Below, piece after piece: positions 45,859-54,355 of a stretch of 64,000 nt of DNA. Each line of letters starts with the position of its first letter. Within the stretch, counting starts at the first letter, position 1. The DNA lies in assembly GCF_007827695.1 (NCBI RefSeq), contig NZ_VITA01000018.1, positions 53,185 to 117,184 on the forward strand, given 5' to 3'. The notes below the pieces were generated by a model. The model was not told the DNA's origin and made no database searches. It saw only the letters and a list, made by a program, of their open reading frames with translations. The translations under genes and the position numbers were made by a program. Source of the DNA: Sinorhizobium medicae (GTDB lineage: Bacteria; Pseudomonadota; Alphaproteobacteria; Rhizobiales; Rhizobiaceae).

Positions 45859-47480
45859 ATGATCCGTGTCGAAAATATCAGCAAGTCCAACAGCCATCGC
45901 ATACTCTTCATCGAAGCTTCAGCCGCGTTGAATCGCGGCGAAAAGATCGGGCTCGTTGGCCCGAACGGGGCGGGAAAGACGACCCTCTTTCGGATGATCA
46001 CCGGTGAGGAGGAACCCGACGAGGGACAGGTTTCCGTCGAAAAGGGCGTGACGATCGGCTATTTCGATCAGGATGTCGGCGAGATGTCCGGCCGGTCGGC
46101 CGTCGCGGAGGTGATGGAGGGGCAGGCCCAGTCAGCGCCGTGGCGGCGGAGCTGCGGGCGCTCGAGGCGGCCATGTCGGACCCGGACCGCATGGATGAAA
46201 TGGATGCGATCATCGAGCGCTACGGCGAAGTGCAGGCCCGCTATGAGGAGCTCGACGGCTATGCGCTCGAGGGGCGTGCGCGCGAGGTTCTCGCCGGTCT
46301 CAGCTTCAGCCAGGAAATGATGGACGGCGACGTCGGCAAGCTGTCGGGCGGCTGGAAGATGCGCGTGGCGCTCGCCCGCATCCTCCTGATGCGTCCGGAC
46401 GTCATGCTGCTCGACGAGCCGAGCAACCATCTCGATCTCGAAAGCCTGATCTGGCTGGAAGACTTCCTGAAGGGCTATGACGGCGCCCTGCTGATGACGT
46501 CGCACGATCGGGAGTTCATGAACCGGATCGTTACCAAGATCGTAGAAATCGACGGCGGCGCGTTGACGACCTATTCCGGCGATTACGGCTTCTATGAGGA
46601 GCAGCGGGCGCTGAACGAAAGGCAATTGCAGGCCCAGTTCGAGCGTCAGCAGGCGATGCTCGCCAAGGAGATCAAATTCATCGAGCGTTTCAAGGCCCGC
46701 GCCTCGCACGCGTCGCAGGTTCAAAGCCGGGTGAAGAAGCTTGACAAGATCGACCGCGTCGAGCCGCCGCGTCGTCGCCAGACCGTCTCCTTCGAATTCC
46801 TGCCGGCTCCGCGCTCCGGCGAAGACGTCGTCAATCTCAGGAATGTCCACAAGGCCTATGGCAGCCGCGCCATTTACGAGGGTCTCGACTTCATGGTGCG
46901 CCGGCGCGAACGCTGGTGCATCATGGGCGTCAACGGCGCCGGCAAGTCGACGCTGCTCAAGCTGGCCACCGGCACAACCACACCGGACAGGGGCAGCGTT
47001 TCACTCGGCGCCAGCGTGAAGCTCGGCTATTTCGCCCAGCATTCCATGGATCTGCTCGACGGCGAGAGCACCATTTTGCAATGGCTGGAGGACCGCTTTC
47101 CCAAGGCCGGACAGGCGCCACTCCGGGCGCTGGCCGGCTGTTTCGGCTTTTCGGGCGATGACGTCGAGAAGCGATGCCGGTCCCTCTCCGGCGGAGAGAA
47201 GGCACGGCTGGTCATGGCCGCAATGCTGTTTGACCCGCCGAACTTCCTCGTCCTGGACGAGCCGACCAACCACCTCGACCTCGATACGAAGGAAATGCTG
47301 ATCCAGGCGCTCTCGGCTTACCAGGGCACCATGCTGTTCGTCTCGCACGACCGCCGTTTCCTGTCGGCACTTTCCAATCGCGTGCTGGAGCTGACGCCTG
47401 ACGGCATCCATCAGTATGGCGGCGGTTACAGCGAATATGTCGAGCGCACCGGACAAGAGGCGCCGGGTCTGCGCGGGTGA
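45859..47480 (+). pseudogene. ABC-F family ATPase, interrupted by a -1 frameshift
   Basis: Two ABC domains of a soluble ABC-F protein (Uup/YheS/EttA-like, ribosome-associated ATPases) lie in two frames. The first part, from ATG 45859, holds the first Walker A, GPNGAGKTTL, and reads in frame to about 46119. The second part holds signature LSGGWKMRVALARIL, Walker B MLLDEPSNHLD, the linker, a second Walker A GVNGAGKST, LSGGEKARLVMAAML and LDEPTNHLDLD. Adding one G to the run at 46119-46122 (GAGGGG) rejoins the frames as EVMEGAGPVSAVAAELRALE. The break is therefore a single-base loss in a G-run: either a real inactivating mutation or a sequencing/assembly error. No heptameric slippery site is visible. 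The rest of the gene is undamaged, which favours a recent mutation or an error. Confidence 0.85.
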
Positions 47481-47781
47481 CGGCTGCGCCGCCACCGAGC
47501 GGAAGCAGCTTCTCCCGACGTTAGAGACAACGGCCGAGGATAAGACATCCTTGAAATCGCCTCAGTAAGAGCCGCCTCGGCGGAAGATGGGGAGGAACCG
47601 GGCACCACGGTATAAAAGTGTCGGTCGATCGGGTTCCCAGCGGCGGGCGTGAGGTCGAGGACGTTCCCAATCAGCATGCACTGGACAACTTCGGCGGATC
47701 TTATCGTCATGGGCGCCTACGGGCGTTCACGCCTTCGGGAAAAGGTATTCCGCGGTGTCACCAAGTAGCCAGACCGAAAGA
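47481..47781. other. 300-bp gap after the ABC-F gene
   Basis: No convincing gene. A short minus-strand frame here overlaps the ABC-F 3' end and has no ribosome site. It leads into the repeat cluster at 47782. Confidence 0.4.
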
Positions 47782-47885
47782 TGTCCGCCCGTTTCGCATA
47801 GCATGCTTCGCGTACGGGTGCGAAAGCCAATCGATTTGTCCGTCAGTTTCGCATAAAACGAGAAAATGTCCGCCAATGTCGCATA
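47782..47885 (+). repeat. three imperfect 19-bp direct repeats, IS21-like end
   Basis: TGTCCGCCCGTTTCGCATA (47782-47800), TGTCCGTCAGTTTCGCATA (47837-47855) and TGTCCGCCAATGTCGCATA (47867-47885) share the pattern TGTCCGYCNNTNTCGCATA. IS21-family elements carry several such direct repeats near their ends as transposase-binding sites. No istA or istB gene remains, so this looks like an orphan end left after decay. The family call is inference. Confidence 0.5.
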
Positions 47886-48062
47886 AGGCGGTCAATCGCT
47901 TAGCAGGTGATGAGAGGCGGTGGCCGATAAGAGCCATTATCGGCCGTCCAACCGACTTTGAGGTGTTGCACTTTCTGATGTAAGGATATTCACGACGTGC
48001 TATTTAGGCGTGAAGAATAGAGGTCGAGTAAGCAAGCCAATGGAATACAAGGCGGATTACAC

Positions 48063-48137
48063 GAAGATGCTCCGGTGCCGAGTAGCTATAGCGGCGTCGT
48101 TTTCCGTTCCCGCTTAGAGGCTCGCTGGGGCTGTTGA
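48063..48137 (+). pseudogene. relic of a nuclease-like ORF (SRLEARW motif)
   Basis: A plus-strand frame reads EDAPVPSSYSGVVFRSRLEA followed by RWGC and a stop. The FRSRLEARWA-type motif is common in phage/plasmid proteins with a PD-(D/E)XK-like fold, where the text normally runs on past RW. The upstream in-frame-looking EYKADY lies in another frame, so there is at least one frameshift. Fifty bases later an IS66 end begins. Confidence 0.35.
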
Positions 48138-48186
48138 GCCGAAACCTGCCATCGAGCGATCTTCTGCATGACGGCTTGAATCGACA

Positions 48187-48371
48187 GTAAGCGCGATTTT
48201 CCCCGCACGTTGGCGCCGCCTTTCGGCGTTTAATTGGGAAAGCGTCGCGCTGGATCAGCCGGCAGTGGTGGTTTTGGGGAAGTTGAAGGACAGCAGGTCG
48301 GTGATATCGGCGAAGTCGGCACGCTGAGGCAATTCGGTGAGGACGTGGCGCAACCAGGCTAACGGCTCGAC
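48187..48371 (-). mobile_element. 3' remnant of an IS66-family element (tnpC C-terminus and terminal repeat)
   Basis: The minus-strand frame from 48371 to the stop at 48255 encodes VEPLAWLRHVLTELPQRADF and continues ADITDLLSFNFPKTTTAG, which resembles the C-terminal end of IS66 transposase TnpC. Beyond the stop, GTAAGCGCGATTTTCCCC begins at 48187; IS66-family terminal repeats start with GTAA. Stop and terminus are in the right order and distance for the 3' end of such an element. The rest of tnpC, tnpA and tnpB are absent; the frame is lost near 48371, about 115 bp before the toxin relic begins. Confidence 0.6.
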
Positions 48372-48484
48372 GCGTGAAGCGAACGCGCACGGCGCTCGTC
48401 CAAAGATATCTTTGCCGCATCAGGAACCGACATGCGGCTGCCGACACGTTGCCGGTAGATCAAGCGAAAAGCTGACGAGGTGAG

Positions 48485-49126
48485 CTAACAGGAATGGACG
48501 CTGGAAAGGCTCCCTGCTGGCCGCAGAAAATGGGCGTCAGCGGACTTGGAGGTCGTCGGCATAAACCGAGAGTACCCAGTCGGGTAGTCGGTAAGCGGCT
48601 TCCAGAAGACGCCCATTCGCAAATGCAAGAACCTGACGAGGGGGCTCGTTGAGGCGGGAGTTGTCGAAAACCATACCGCGGTCGGAACGCAGGATGGCTT
48701 TGCGGATGAGTGGCTGTCCACGGGTGTAGCGTGTTCGTATCTTCTCTTCCGGAACGTCATGGCCGCCTTCGCCGACCGCCCTTTGACCCGTGCAACCGAG
48801 AGATCAGGACTCTCTACGCCGACGTGCATGACGATGACGATGTAGCCGCGCGACCGTGCCTCTTCGATGATTTCCAGTTTCGATGGATGGGAGAAGACGG
48901 TCCCGGTCGCAAAGCTCTTGCCTGAGCCAAACAACTCCGCCCGACGGTCGCGCGCAACCTCGGCTGCCTTATAGGACGCTTCCGTGGAGGCGTCCTTGAT
49001 CTCCTTGCGCTGGATGATGTCCGCTTTGACGAAAGGACCCGCGAAGCGTGGAGCAACGCGGGTCTGGTAGAGGGTAGACTTGCCAGCGCCATTCGGTCCC
49101 GCAAGCAGGACAAGGCTGGGTCTCAT
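48485..49126 (-). pseudogene. zeta-toxin-like kinase, C-terminal half frameshifted
   Basis: Starts LVLLAGPNGAGKSTLYQTRV (Walker A at about 10-18), with VFSHPSKLEIIEEARSRGYIVIVMHVGVES typical of rhizobial zeta-like toxins that phosphorylate UDP-sugars. From about residue 115 the frame gives nonsense. Shifting by one base near 48778-48784 restores GEGGHDVPEEKIRTRYTRGQ, RSDRGMVFDNS and LPDWVLSVYADD, ending at 48537. A single base has been lost, so the 213-aa product in the actual frame lacks the normal C-terminus. Its ATG overlaps the stop of the antitoxin gene (ATGA), the standard antitoxin-toxin order. The toxin is probably inactive, unless the shift is a sequencing error. Confidence 0.8.
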
Positions 49127-49479
49127 GGGGCTACGTCATCTTTCGCGTAGATGAGGTTGCCGCCAGCATCCAACCCGACTCCGCGGCCCAACATCCTGCG
49201 CTGAGCGAAGAACTCTTGTTCATCTGCCGTCGGTTCAGCCATCTTGTTGGTGAGCTCGTCCAGCCAGGCGGCCTCTTCACCCTCTTTGAGTTCGGTCGTG
49301 TCGAGCCGGCCCTCGAGCGCCTGCTTGATCCGGCTATAGTCGAAAGCGCTGGAACGTTCGATCGCCCGGCCGATCTTTATCCAATGGGCGATCTGCCCTG
49401 CGACGGACCTGCTCTGAAGCTCGGCTTCCCGGCGCACCAGTGACATTACATCGTCTGCGAGTTTTACGGACTGGGCCAT
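49123..49479 (-). CDS. ParD-like antitoxin of the zeta toxin pair
   Basis: 118 aa. The N-terminal VKLADDVMSLVRREAELQSRSVAGQIAHWI looks like the ribbon-helix-helix domain of ParD-like antitoxins. The acidic C-terminal half (ELKEGEEAAWLDELTNKM) is the expected toxin-binding part. ATG 49479 follows AGGAGGTTCACT. The toxin gene start overlaps its stop. It can still act as an autorepressor even if the toxin is dead. Confidence 0.8.
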   Translation of the reverse strand: MAQSVKLADDVMSLVRREAELQSRSVAGQIAHWIKIGRAIERSSAFDYSRIKQALEGRLDTTELKEGEEAAWLDELTNKMAEPTADEQEFFAQRRMLGRGVGLDAGGNLIYAKDDVAP

Positions 49480-49559
49480 AGTGAACCTCCTGCCTGACGA
49501 GAGAGGTAGCAAAATGCCACCTGAAAAACAAGGTGCGAGGGCCATAAGCACGCGGCGGA

Positions 49560-49860
49560 ACGAGCCTCAAGCCACAGACAACGAAGAGCGATGGCGACGG
49601 TGCTCACGGAAATCGCATCGTGGAACCACGAAAGAACAGAGGCTGGTCTGGAGCCCATCGGAACAGGATCGGCTTGCACTCCGGGGAAGTTGTCGTCGGC
49701 AACACCGGACATGCCAGAAGACTAGAGTACACGATCATCGGGGACACCGTGAATGTGGTAGGCTGGAGAGGCTTACTCGGGGAGCCGCGTCTCACGTGAT
49801 GGTCAGCGGCGATCTCATCGCGGCCATACGTTCTCAGAGGATTGAGCCTACCAGCCTAAG
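49560..49860 (+). pseudogene. relic of a class III adenylate/guanylate cyclase catalytic domain
   Basis: Conserved cyclase blocks appear in order but in different frames: QATDNEER (about 49570-49593), MATVLTEIASWNHERTEAGL then EPIGT (49591-49665), IGLHSGEVVVGNTGHARRLE then YTIIGDTVNVV (49667-49760), and RLERLTRGAASHVMVSGDLI (about 49760-49830). At least three single-base shifts separate them. No N-terminal part remains. The original protein was probably one of the many rhizobial cyclases. Confidence 0.65.
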
Positions 49861-49976
49861 ACGGCCTTGTAGCTCGCGCTTACCGGAGCTTCTTTCGTTT
49901 CGAGCGAGGTGTGAGGGATCGCCGCTCGCGAGCCAGCGGCAACCAGGGCGGCGGTTAATGACAGCTTCTTAAGCAT
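49848..49976 (-). CDS. putative 42-aa secreted peptide or truncated exported protein
   Basis: ATG 49976 has a good ribosome site (AGGAGAG about 8 nt upstream). Residues 1-20 (MLKKLSLTAALVAAGSRAAI) form a signal-peptide-like start, followed by only about 20 residues to the stop. It overlaps the end of the cyclase relic on the other strand, so it may be the 5' stub of a lost gene rather than a functional peptide. Confidence 0.4.
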   Translation of the reverse strand: MLKKLSLTAALVAAGSRAAIPHTSLETKEAPVSASYKAVLGW

Positions 49977-50279
49977 CGGAATTCTCTCCTGGGTCGGATT
50001 CCGGCTCCCGCCGGCGGGGATCGCGCGGACCAGTTCCGGGGTCCGCTTCATTGCTGACGGGACTGACTTGCGGACTCGGCGCCCGCCTGCTTCACAAAGT
50101 TCGATAGCCCGCACCTGGACGAACGATGGTCTGCGGCAGGCAGTTTCCGGCGTGCGAAGGCACGCACGACGCCATCGGGCGATCGGCGGCGGGGCTCGAG
50201 GGACTGGCGGGATCATGGTCGCTTCTGCGGACGAACAACTCGCAGTACGCAAGCAGGACAGCGCGTGAAGACCGCGGCG
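49977..50279. other. 303-bp stretch without a recognisable gene
   Basis: Between the secreted-peptide ORF and the DUF2946-like gene. Several short frames on both strands lack ribosome sites and recognisable protein sequence. I see no RNA gene. Confidence 0.5.
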
Positions 50280-50552
50280 TTAAAATCGGCGACTTGTAGG
50301 TGCATCCGGCAGCGCCGAGGACATGCCGCATCCAAGAATGCAGCACTCGGGCAGCTTGTCATGATCGCCGCCGCCATGCCGGGTGTCAGAATGGCTTGCG
50401 CCCGTAATGCAGAGCGGATTGCCGAACGCGTCGAATGGTAGGATGTCTGGTGCCTGGCCGGCGAACGCGGGAACGACGGAATGCAGGACGAGCATGAAGG
50501 CGGCGACCAGCGCCAGCCCCCGGCTCGATCCCTTCCGTCGTCTCGCCCTCAT
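50280..50552 (-). CDS. DUF2946-like exported protein
   Basis: 90 aa. Basic N-terminus, hydrophobic segment (about 13-32) and then VVPAFAGQAPDILPFDAFGN with a His/Cys-rich tail (TRHGGGDHDKLPECCILGCG). Short proteins of the DUF2946 type with CxxC-like tails lie near copper and cytochrome oxidase genes. ATG 50552 follows GGAG. An Fnr/FixK-like box lies about 62 bp upstream. A link to copper supply for the cbb3 oxidases nearby is plausible but unproven. Confidence 0.6.
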   Translation of the reverse strand: MRARRRKGSSRGLALVAAFMLVLHSVVPAFAGQAPDILPFDAFGNPLCITGASHSDTRHGGGDHDKLPECCILGCGMSSALPDAPTSRRF

Positions 50553-50613
50553 CCAATCTCCATTCCGGCGCTGCAATCAACCCGACAAATAGACGAGCCT
50601 CCGGATCCGGACA

Positions 50614-50627
50614 TTGTTCCAGATCAA
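50614..50627 (-). promoter_or_regulatory. near-consensus anaerobox upstream of the DUF2946-like gene
   Basis: On the plus strand TTGTTCCAGATCAA; the consensus TTGAT-N4-ATCAA is met with one mismatch. It is 62 bp before the gene start and in the fix gene region, so oxygen control is plausible. Confidence 0.5.
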
Positions 50628-50696
50628 CAACCGTTGGTGTCGTAGAGATATCCGCTGTCGCCGCGGTCAATTAAGGCGGCAACGTGATTGCGGCTT

Positions 50697-51008
50697 TCAC
50701 CCGTCAACTTGCTTGGGCACCCTGACCCCACGCATGACGCCGATCGCAGCTCCCAGCGTCCCCCCGGCGACCACGCCCGCAGAACCGCCAGCAAGGACCG
50801 CAATCAGGCAATTGAGGACGACAGCCCCCAAAGCGGCGTCCGACAGGAAAGCGATACCGGCGACGAGTCCGACTAGAGCGCCGATCGCTCCAAGGGCAAT
50901 TGCAAACAGGGTGACGGACTCCGACGGATCGATCTGCCGGTCGGGAACCTCTTTCTGTGTCGGATCTGGCCCCTCTGTGGCCCGCTGGCGTTCATCCGTG
51001 TTTGGCAT
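50697..51008 (-). CDS. small glycine-rich membrane protein after fixS
   Basis: 103 aa. A polar N-terminus (about 1-32) is followed by two hydrophobic segments (VTLFAIALGAIGALVGLVAG; AALGAVVLNCLIAVLAGGSA) and a glycine-rich stretch, GVVAGGTLGAAIGVMRG. ATG 51008 follows GGAG and overlaps the end of fixS by 17 nt, so it belongs to the fix operon. Function unknown. Confidence 0.6.
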   Translation of the reverse strand: MPNTDERQRATEGPDPTQKEVPDRQIDPSESVTLFAIALGAIGALVGLVAGIAFLSDAALGAVVLNCLIAVLAGGSAGVVAGGTLGAAIGVMRGVRVPKQVDG

Positions 51009-51255
51009 TGGATACTCCGGAATAGAGCTTCGATTCATCGTCCTCTTTCGGGCGAGAACACTGGCGTCTGTTGGCAGTTCCGTTCCGAACCGGGTCCGCC
51101 AGCGGTCCCTCGTCTTCCTCGTCGTCCAGCAGGATCCTCTCGGCCGCTCCGTCGAGATCATCGTATTGCCCGGAACGCAGCGACCAGAAGAATGCCAGTA
51201 GTCCGACGAAGCCCATCGCCAAGGCAACCGGAACGAGGAGAGCAAGATAATTCAT
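50992..51255 (-). CDS. fixS: cbb3 oxidase maturation protein FixS/CcoS, with long tail
   Basis: 87 aa. The family core is ALAMGFVGLLAFFWSLRSGQ then YDDLDGAAERIL: one membrane helix and the conserved SGQYDDLDG motif. The hydrophilic tail after residue 45 is longer than in most FixS proteins, including the second copy here. It is needed for cofactor insertion into cbb3 oxidase. Its ATG overlaps the fixI stop (ATGA). Confidence 0.88.
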   Translation of the reverse strand: MNYLALLVPVALAMGFVGLLAFFWSLRSGQYDDLDGAAERILLDDEEDEGPLADPVRNGTANRRQCSRPKEDDESKLYSGVSNAKHG

Positions 51256-53519
51256 ATCTTCACCGTGGCTGGCTTGGTCGCGCCGAAGGTGCGCGGCCCC
51301 TTCTTAACCTTTGCACCTAGGCGCAGCGCGTTTCCAACGACAACGATCGAGGACAGGGACATGGCAAGCGCAGCAGCGAGCGGCGTAACCAGTCCGGCAA
51401 TCGCGAAGGGCACGCTGACGACATTGTAGGCGATTGCCATTGCGAAGTTCTGACGGATCAGCACGTCGGCCCTCGCCGCGGTCAGGATGATGTCTCGGAC
51501 AGCCAGCAGGCTCTGTCCGAGAAAGACGAAGTCGGATGCGCTCCGTCCGACGTCCGTTGCCGACGACGGGGCGATCGACACGTGCGCGGCCGCCAGCGCC
51601 GGCGCGTCGTTGAGACCATCGCCGATCATCAGCACCTTGCGGCCTTTCGCCGCGAGTGCCCTGATGGCCTCGACCTTTTCATCCGGAAGCAGCTCAGCCG
51701 AGAACGCCTCGATTTCCAATTGCCCGGCGATGGACGAAACCGCGGCACTACGATCTCCCGAAAGGATGCGCACCGAAACGCCGGCCGAGCGCAGCGTCTG
51801 GACAAGCTCGCGAGCACCGGGGCGGACGGATTCCTCGAACGCGAAAACCGCCATCGTTTCGTCGTCCTTCGACAGCACGGTTGCCGACGCCGTCCCCAGG
51901 TCGACTTGCGTCGCATTCGACGCCCACGACGGGCGTCCGAGCCGGTAGACCGCGTCCCCTGCCCGACCCTCGATTCCGCAGCCATGAACCTCCTCCAGGC
52001 TGTCGAACTCCACAGGCGCGGTATGCCGTCCGGCGCCCGCCAGGGCGATGGCGGCGGACGCGGGATGCCGCGAGACCCTCGCCATCGCGGCTGCCAGCGA
52101 CAGGAGCCGGGGCTGAACGTCGCCCGCGTTGACCAGGCGCATCTCGCCGAGGGTCAGCGTTCCGGTCTTGTCGAAGAGCACGGTGTCGATGTCGTTCAGC
52201 CTCTCGAATGCGGATCCGTCGCGCGCCATGATGCCTCGTTCGAAGAGGCGCCGGGCCGCGACCACCTGCACCATCGGAACGGCAAGTCCAAGGGCGCAGG
52301 GGCAGGTAATGATCAGCACGGCTATGGCAATGGTGACGGACTTGTGGAGATCTCCGGTTCCATAAAACCACCCGAACATCGAAAGGAGGGCGACGCCGTG
52401 CACGACAGGCGCGTACAGGCTTGCGGCGCGATCAGCGATGCGACGGTAAGTGGAGCGCCCGCTCTCGGCAGCCTCCATCATGCGGGTCATTTCGGCCAGA
52501 AAGGAACCGTCGGCGGACACGGTCGCCAACAGGGTCAGCGGATTGCCTACGTTCATCACGCCTGCCTGCAGCGCGATTCCCGGCTCGGCACGCTTCCACG
52601 CGCTCTCCCCTGAAACGAGAGAACAATCGAGCTCCGAGGCTCCTTTGACGACAACGCCGTCGACCGGCACGCGCTCTCCGGCGGCGACGAGCAAATGCAT
52701 GCCCGGCTTGATCTCGGAAAGCGGCACGTAATCGATCGCGCCGTCCGCCCGGATGACATTGGCGCCCCGCGGCGCGAGCCTTTCAAGCGCTCCCACGGCG
52801 GAACGCGCCCTGCCCCGCATCAGGTGGTCCAGCGTCCGCCCTGCCAGCAGGACGAACAACAACGAAGTACTTGCGTCGAAATAGGCATAGGCCGCGTTGT
52901 GAAGGGTGTCGTAGACGCTGAGCGCGAAGGCGAGGAGAACGCCGACGCTGATCGGTACGTCCATGTTGGTGCGACCATGCCGCAGTGCCTCCCAGGCCGA
53001 GCGGTAGAAGACCCTGCCGGAATAGACGATCGCCGGCAGAGCGAGCGCCGCCGAGATCAGATGGAAAGCATGGCGCGTCGCGGGATCGGCTCCGGACCAG
53101 ACCGATACCGAGAGGATCATGATGTTCATCGCCGAGAAACCGGCGACCGCGAGCGCCTTCAAGAGGGAGGAAAGTACCGGATCCTGGCCGTCCTCCTCGA
53201 TGGAGGCCAGATGCGAGGCATAGCCGATTTTAGCAAGTTCCGCGGCGAAATCCGGACTCTCGTCGTCATTGCCCCGCCAGTTGATGGTGACCCGACGGCT
53301 CGACAGGTTCACTCGGGCAAGCTCGACTCCGGAGATTTTCCGGAGAGCGCGTTCCACGGCAGCAATACAGGCTGCGCAATGTACATCGGGCAGCGTCAAT
53401 ATGGTCTGGCGAAGACCGTCGCCCAAGTCGCGGCTTGCCAGGCGGATCTCCTCCGCACGCGCTGACTTGTCGCCCGCGCCCGCGGTGATTGGAACAGCAA
53501 TGCCGGAGCAGCAGGACAT
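51252..53519 (-). CDS. fixI: copper-exporting P1B-type ATPase FixI/CcoI
   Basis: 755 aa. N-terminal heavy-metal domain with C48/C51 (HCAAC), membrane CPC motif in ITCPCALG near 405, phosphorylation site DKTGT near 448, and MIGDGLNDAPAL. It moves copper for assembly of cbb3 cytochrome oxidase. The start at ATG 53519 gives the MSCC beginning shared with the second FixI in this window; a longer upstream frame is antisense overlap of the previous gene. Follows the DUF2189 gene by 2 nt and overlaps fixS. Confidence 0.93.
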   Translation of the reverse strand: MSCCSGIAVPITAGAGDKSARAEEIRLASRDLGDGLRQTILTLPDVHCAACIAAVERALRKISGVELARVNLSSRRVTINWRGNDDESPDFAAELAKIGYASHLASIEEDGQDPVLSSLLKALAVAGFSAMNIMILSVSVWSGADPATRHAFHLISAALALPAIVYSGRVFYRSAWEALRHGRTNMDVPISVGVLLAFALSVYDTLHNAAYAYFDASTSLLFVLLAGRTLDHLMRGRARSAVGALERLAPRGANVIRADGAIDYVPLSEIKPGMHLLVAAGERVPVDGVVVKGASELDCSLVSGESAWKRAEPGIALQAGVMNVGNPLTLLATVSADGSFLAEMTRMMEAAESGRSTYRRIADRAASLYAPVVHGVALLSMFGWFYGTGDLHKSVTIAIAVLIITCPCALGLAVPMVQVVAARRLFERGIMARDGSAFERLNDIDTVLFDKTGTLTLGEMRLVNAGDVQPRLLSLAAAMARVSRHPASAAIALAGAGRHTAPVEFDSLEEVHGCGIEGRAGDAVYRLGRPSWASNATQVDLGTASATVLSKDDETMAVFAFEESVRPGARELVQTLRSAGVSVRILSGDRSAAVSSIAGQLEIEAFSAELLPDEKVEAIRALAAKGRKVLMIGDGLNDAPALAAAHVSIAPSSATDVGRSASDFVFLGQSLLAVRDIILTAARADVLIRQNFAMAIAYNVVSVPFAIAGLVTPLAAALAMSLSSIVVVGNALRLGAKVKKGPRTFGATKPATVKI

Positions 53520-53521
53520 GG

Positions 53522-54328
53522 CTAGCGCACCGCTCTGTAGGCGTGCCAGGTGGCATGCCCCAGCAAGGGGAAGATCACGACCAGACCCAGCAGCCCGGTG
53601 GCGACGCTGAGCAGGAACAGTCCCAGCACGATCGCGCCCCAGACGAGCATCGGACGGAGGTTGTTCCAGACGAGCGCCACGCTGACGCCCATTGCCGTGA
53701 ACGCATCGATGCGCTGGTCGAGCAGCATCGGGATGGAGAACACGCTTATGGCAAAGGAAAATCCGGCAAAAATCGCGCCGATGAAAACACCGACTGCAAG
53801 CATGGCCCAGCCGGTGGGCGTCGTCAGCAGCATTTGCGTGACATGCCCGAGGCCGGGAAACGGCCGCACCCCGAAGAACAAGGCATAGATGAGCACGGCC
53901 GCGCGCATCCACAGCAGCATGAGCATGCACAGCAGAAGCCCGGTGAAGAACACCTGGGCGCCGGCCACCGGTCTGACGCGCAGCATGCTCCCGAGACTGA
54001 CCGGCTCGGATCGCTCGAGGCGCGAACTCTTCAGATAAAGCCCGGTGGCGAGCAGCGGCGCGATGATCATGAAGCCGGCCACTGCGGGGAACAGGAAATA
54101 GTCCCGTCCGGTGGCGAACAGGAGCCAGATGATCAGGAAGGAAACCACAAACACGGCAACCCCGTAGCTCAGGCTGAGCATCGGGTAAGTGATCAGGTCA
54201 CGCCAACCTTTCGCCAACCACTCAAAGGGTGCCTGGGCCGGCAGATGGCGTTGCCACTTCGGATTCCAGGTCTCCTCTATGCCTGAGACCTCGCCTACCC
54301 ACCGCTGTAACTTTCCAGTCCCGGACAT
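53522..54328 (-). CDS. DUF2189 integral membrane protein in the fix operon
   Basis: 268 aa with about six membrane segments and the DUF2189 pattern (PFEWLAKGWRDLITYPMLSL, GVSVALVWNNLRPMLVWG, LPLLGHATWHAYR-type end, here FPLLGHATWHAYRAVR). No function is established. It occupies the place where fixG and fixH usually stand between fixP and fixI, so a role in oxidase assembly or stability is possible. ATG 54328 has GGAGAG upstream. Gaps: 27 nt to the 63-aa gene and 2 nt to fixI. Confidence 0.8.
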   Translation of the reverse strand: MSGTGKLQRWVGEVSGIEETWNPKWQRHLPAQAPFEWLAKGWRDLITYPMLSLSYGVAVFVVSFLIIWLLFATGRDYFLFPAVAGFMIIAPLLATGLYLKSSRLERSEPVSLGSMLRVRPVAGAQVFFTGLLLCMLMLLWMRAAVLIYALFFGVRPFPGLGHVTQMLLTTPTGWAMLAVGVFIGAIFAGFSFAISVFSIPMLLDQRIDAFTAMGVSVALVWNNLRPMLVWGAIVLGLFLLSVATGLLGLVVIFPLLGHATWHAYRAVR

Positions 54329-54355
54329 ATGTCTCTCCACGGGTACACCATGACG

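Noticed and set aside
46111..46140. Programmed -1 ribosomal frameshift in the ABC-F gene
   Set aside because: There is no X XXY YYZ slippery heptamer and no strong downstream structure evident; ABC-F genes are not known to need frameshifting. A lost base is simpler.
47426..47710. 94-aa minus-strand frame after the ABC-F gene
   Set aside because: Overlaps the ABC-F coding end, no ribosome site, no recognisable family.
47782..47885. CRISPR-like array
   Set aside because: Only three imperfect repeats with unequal spacing (55 and 30 bp) and no cas genes; insertion-sequence end repeats fit better.
52695..53465. 256-aa plus-strand frame opposite fixI, and similar frames opposite the second fixI
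   Set aside because: The FixI motifs lie on the minus strand; these frames have no family signature or ribosome site.
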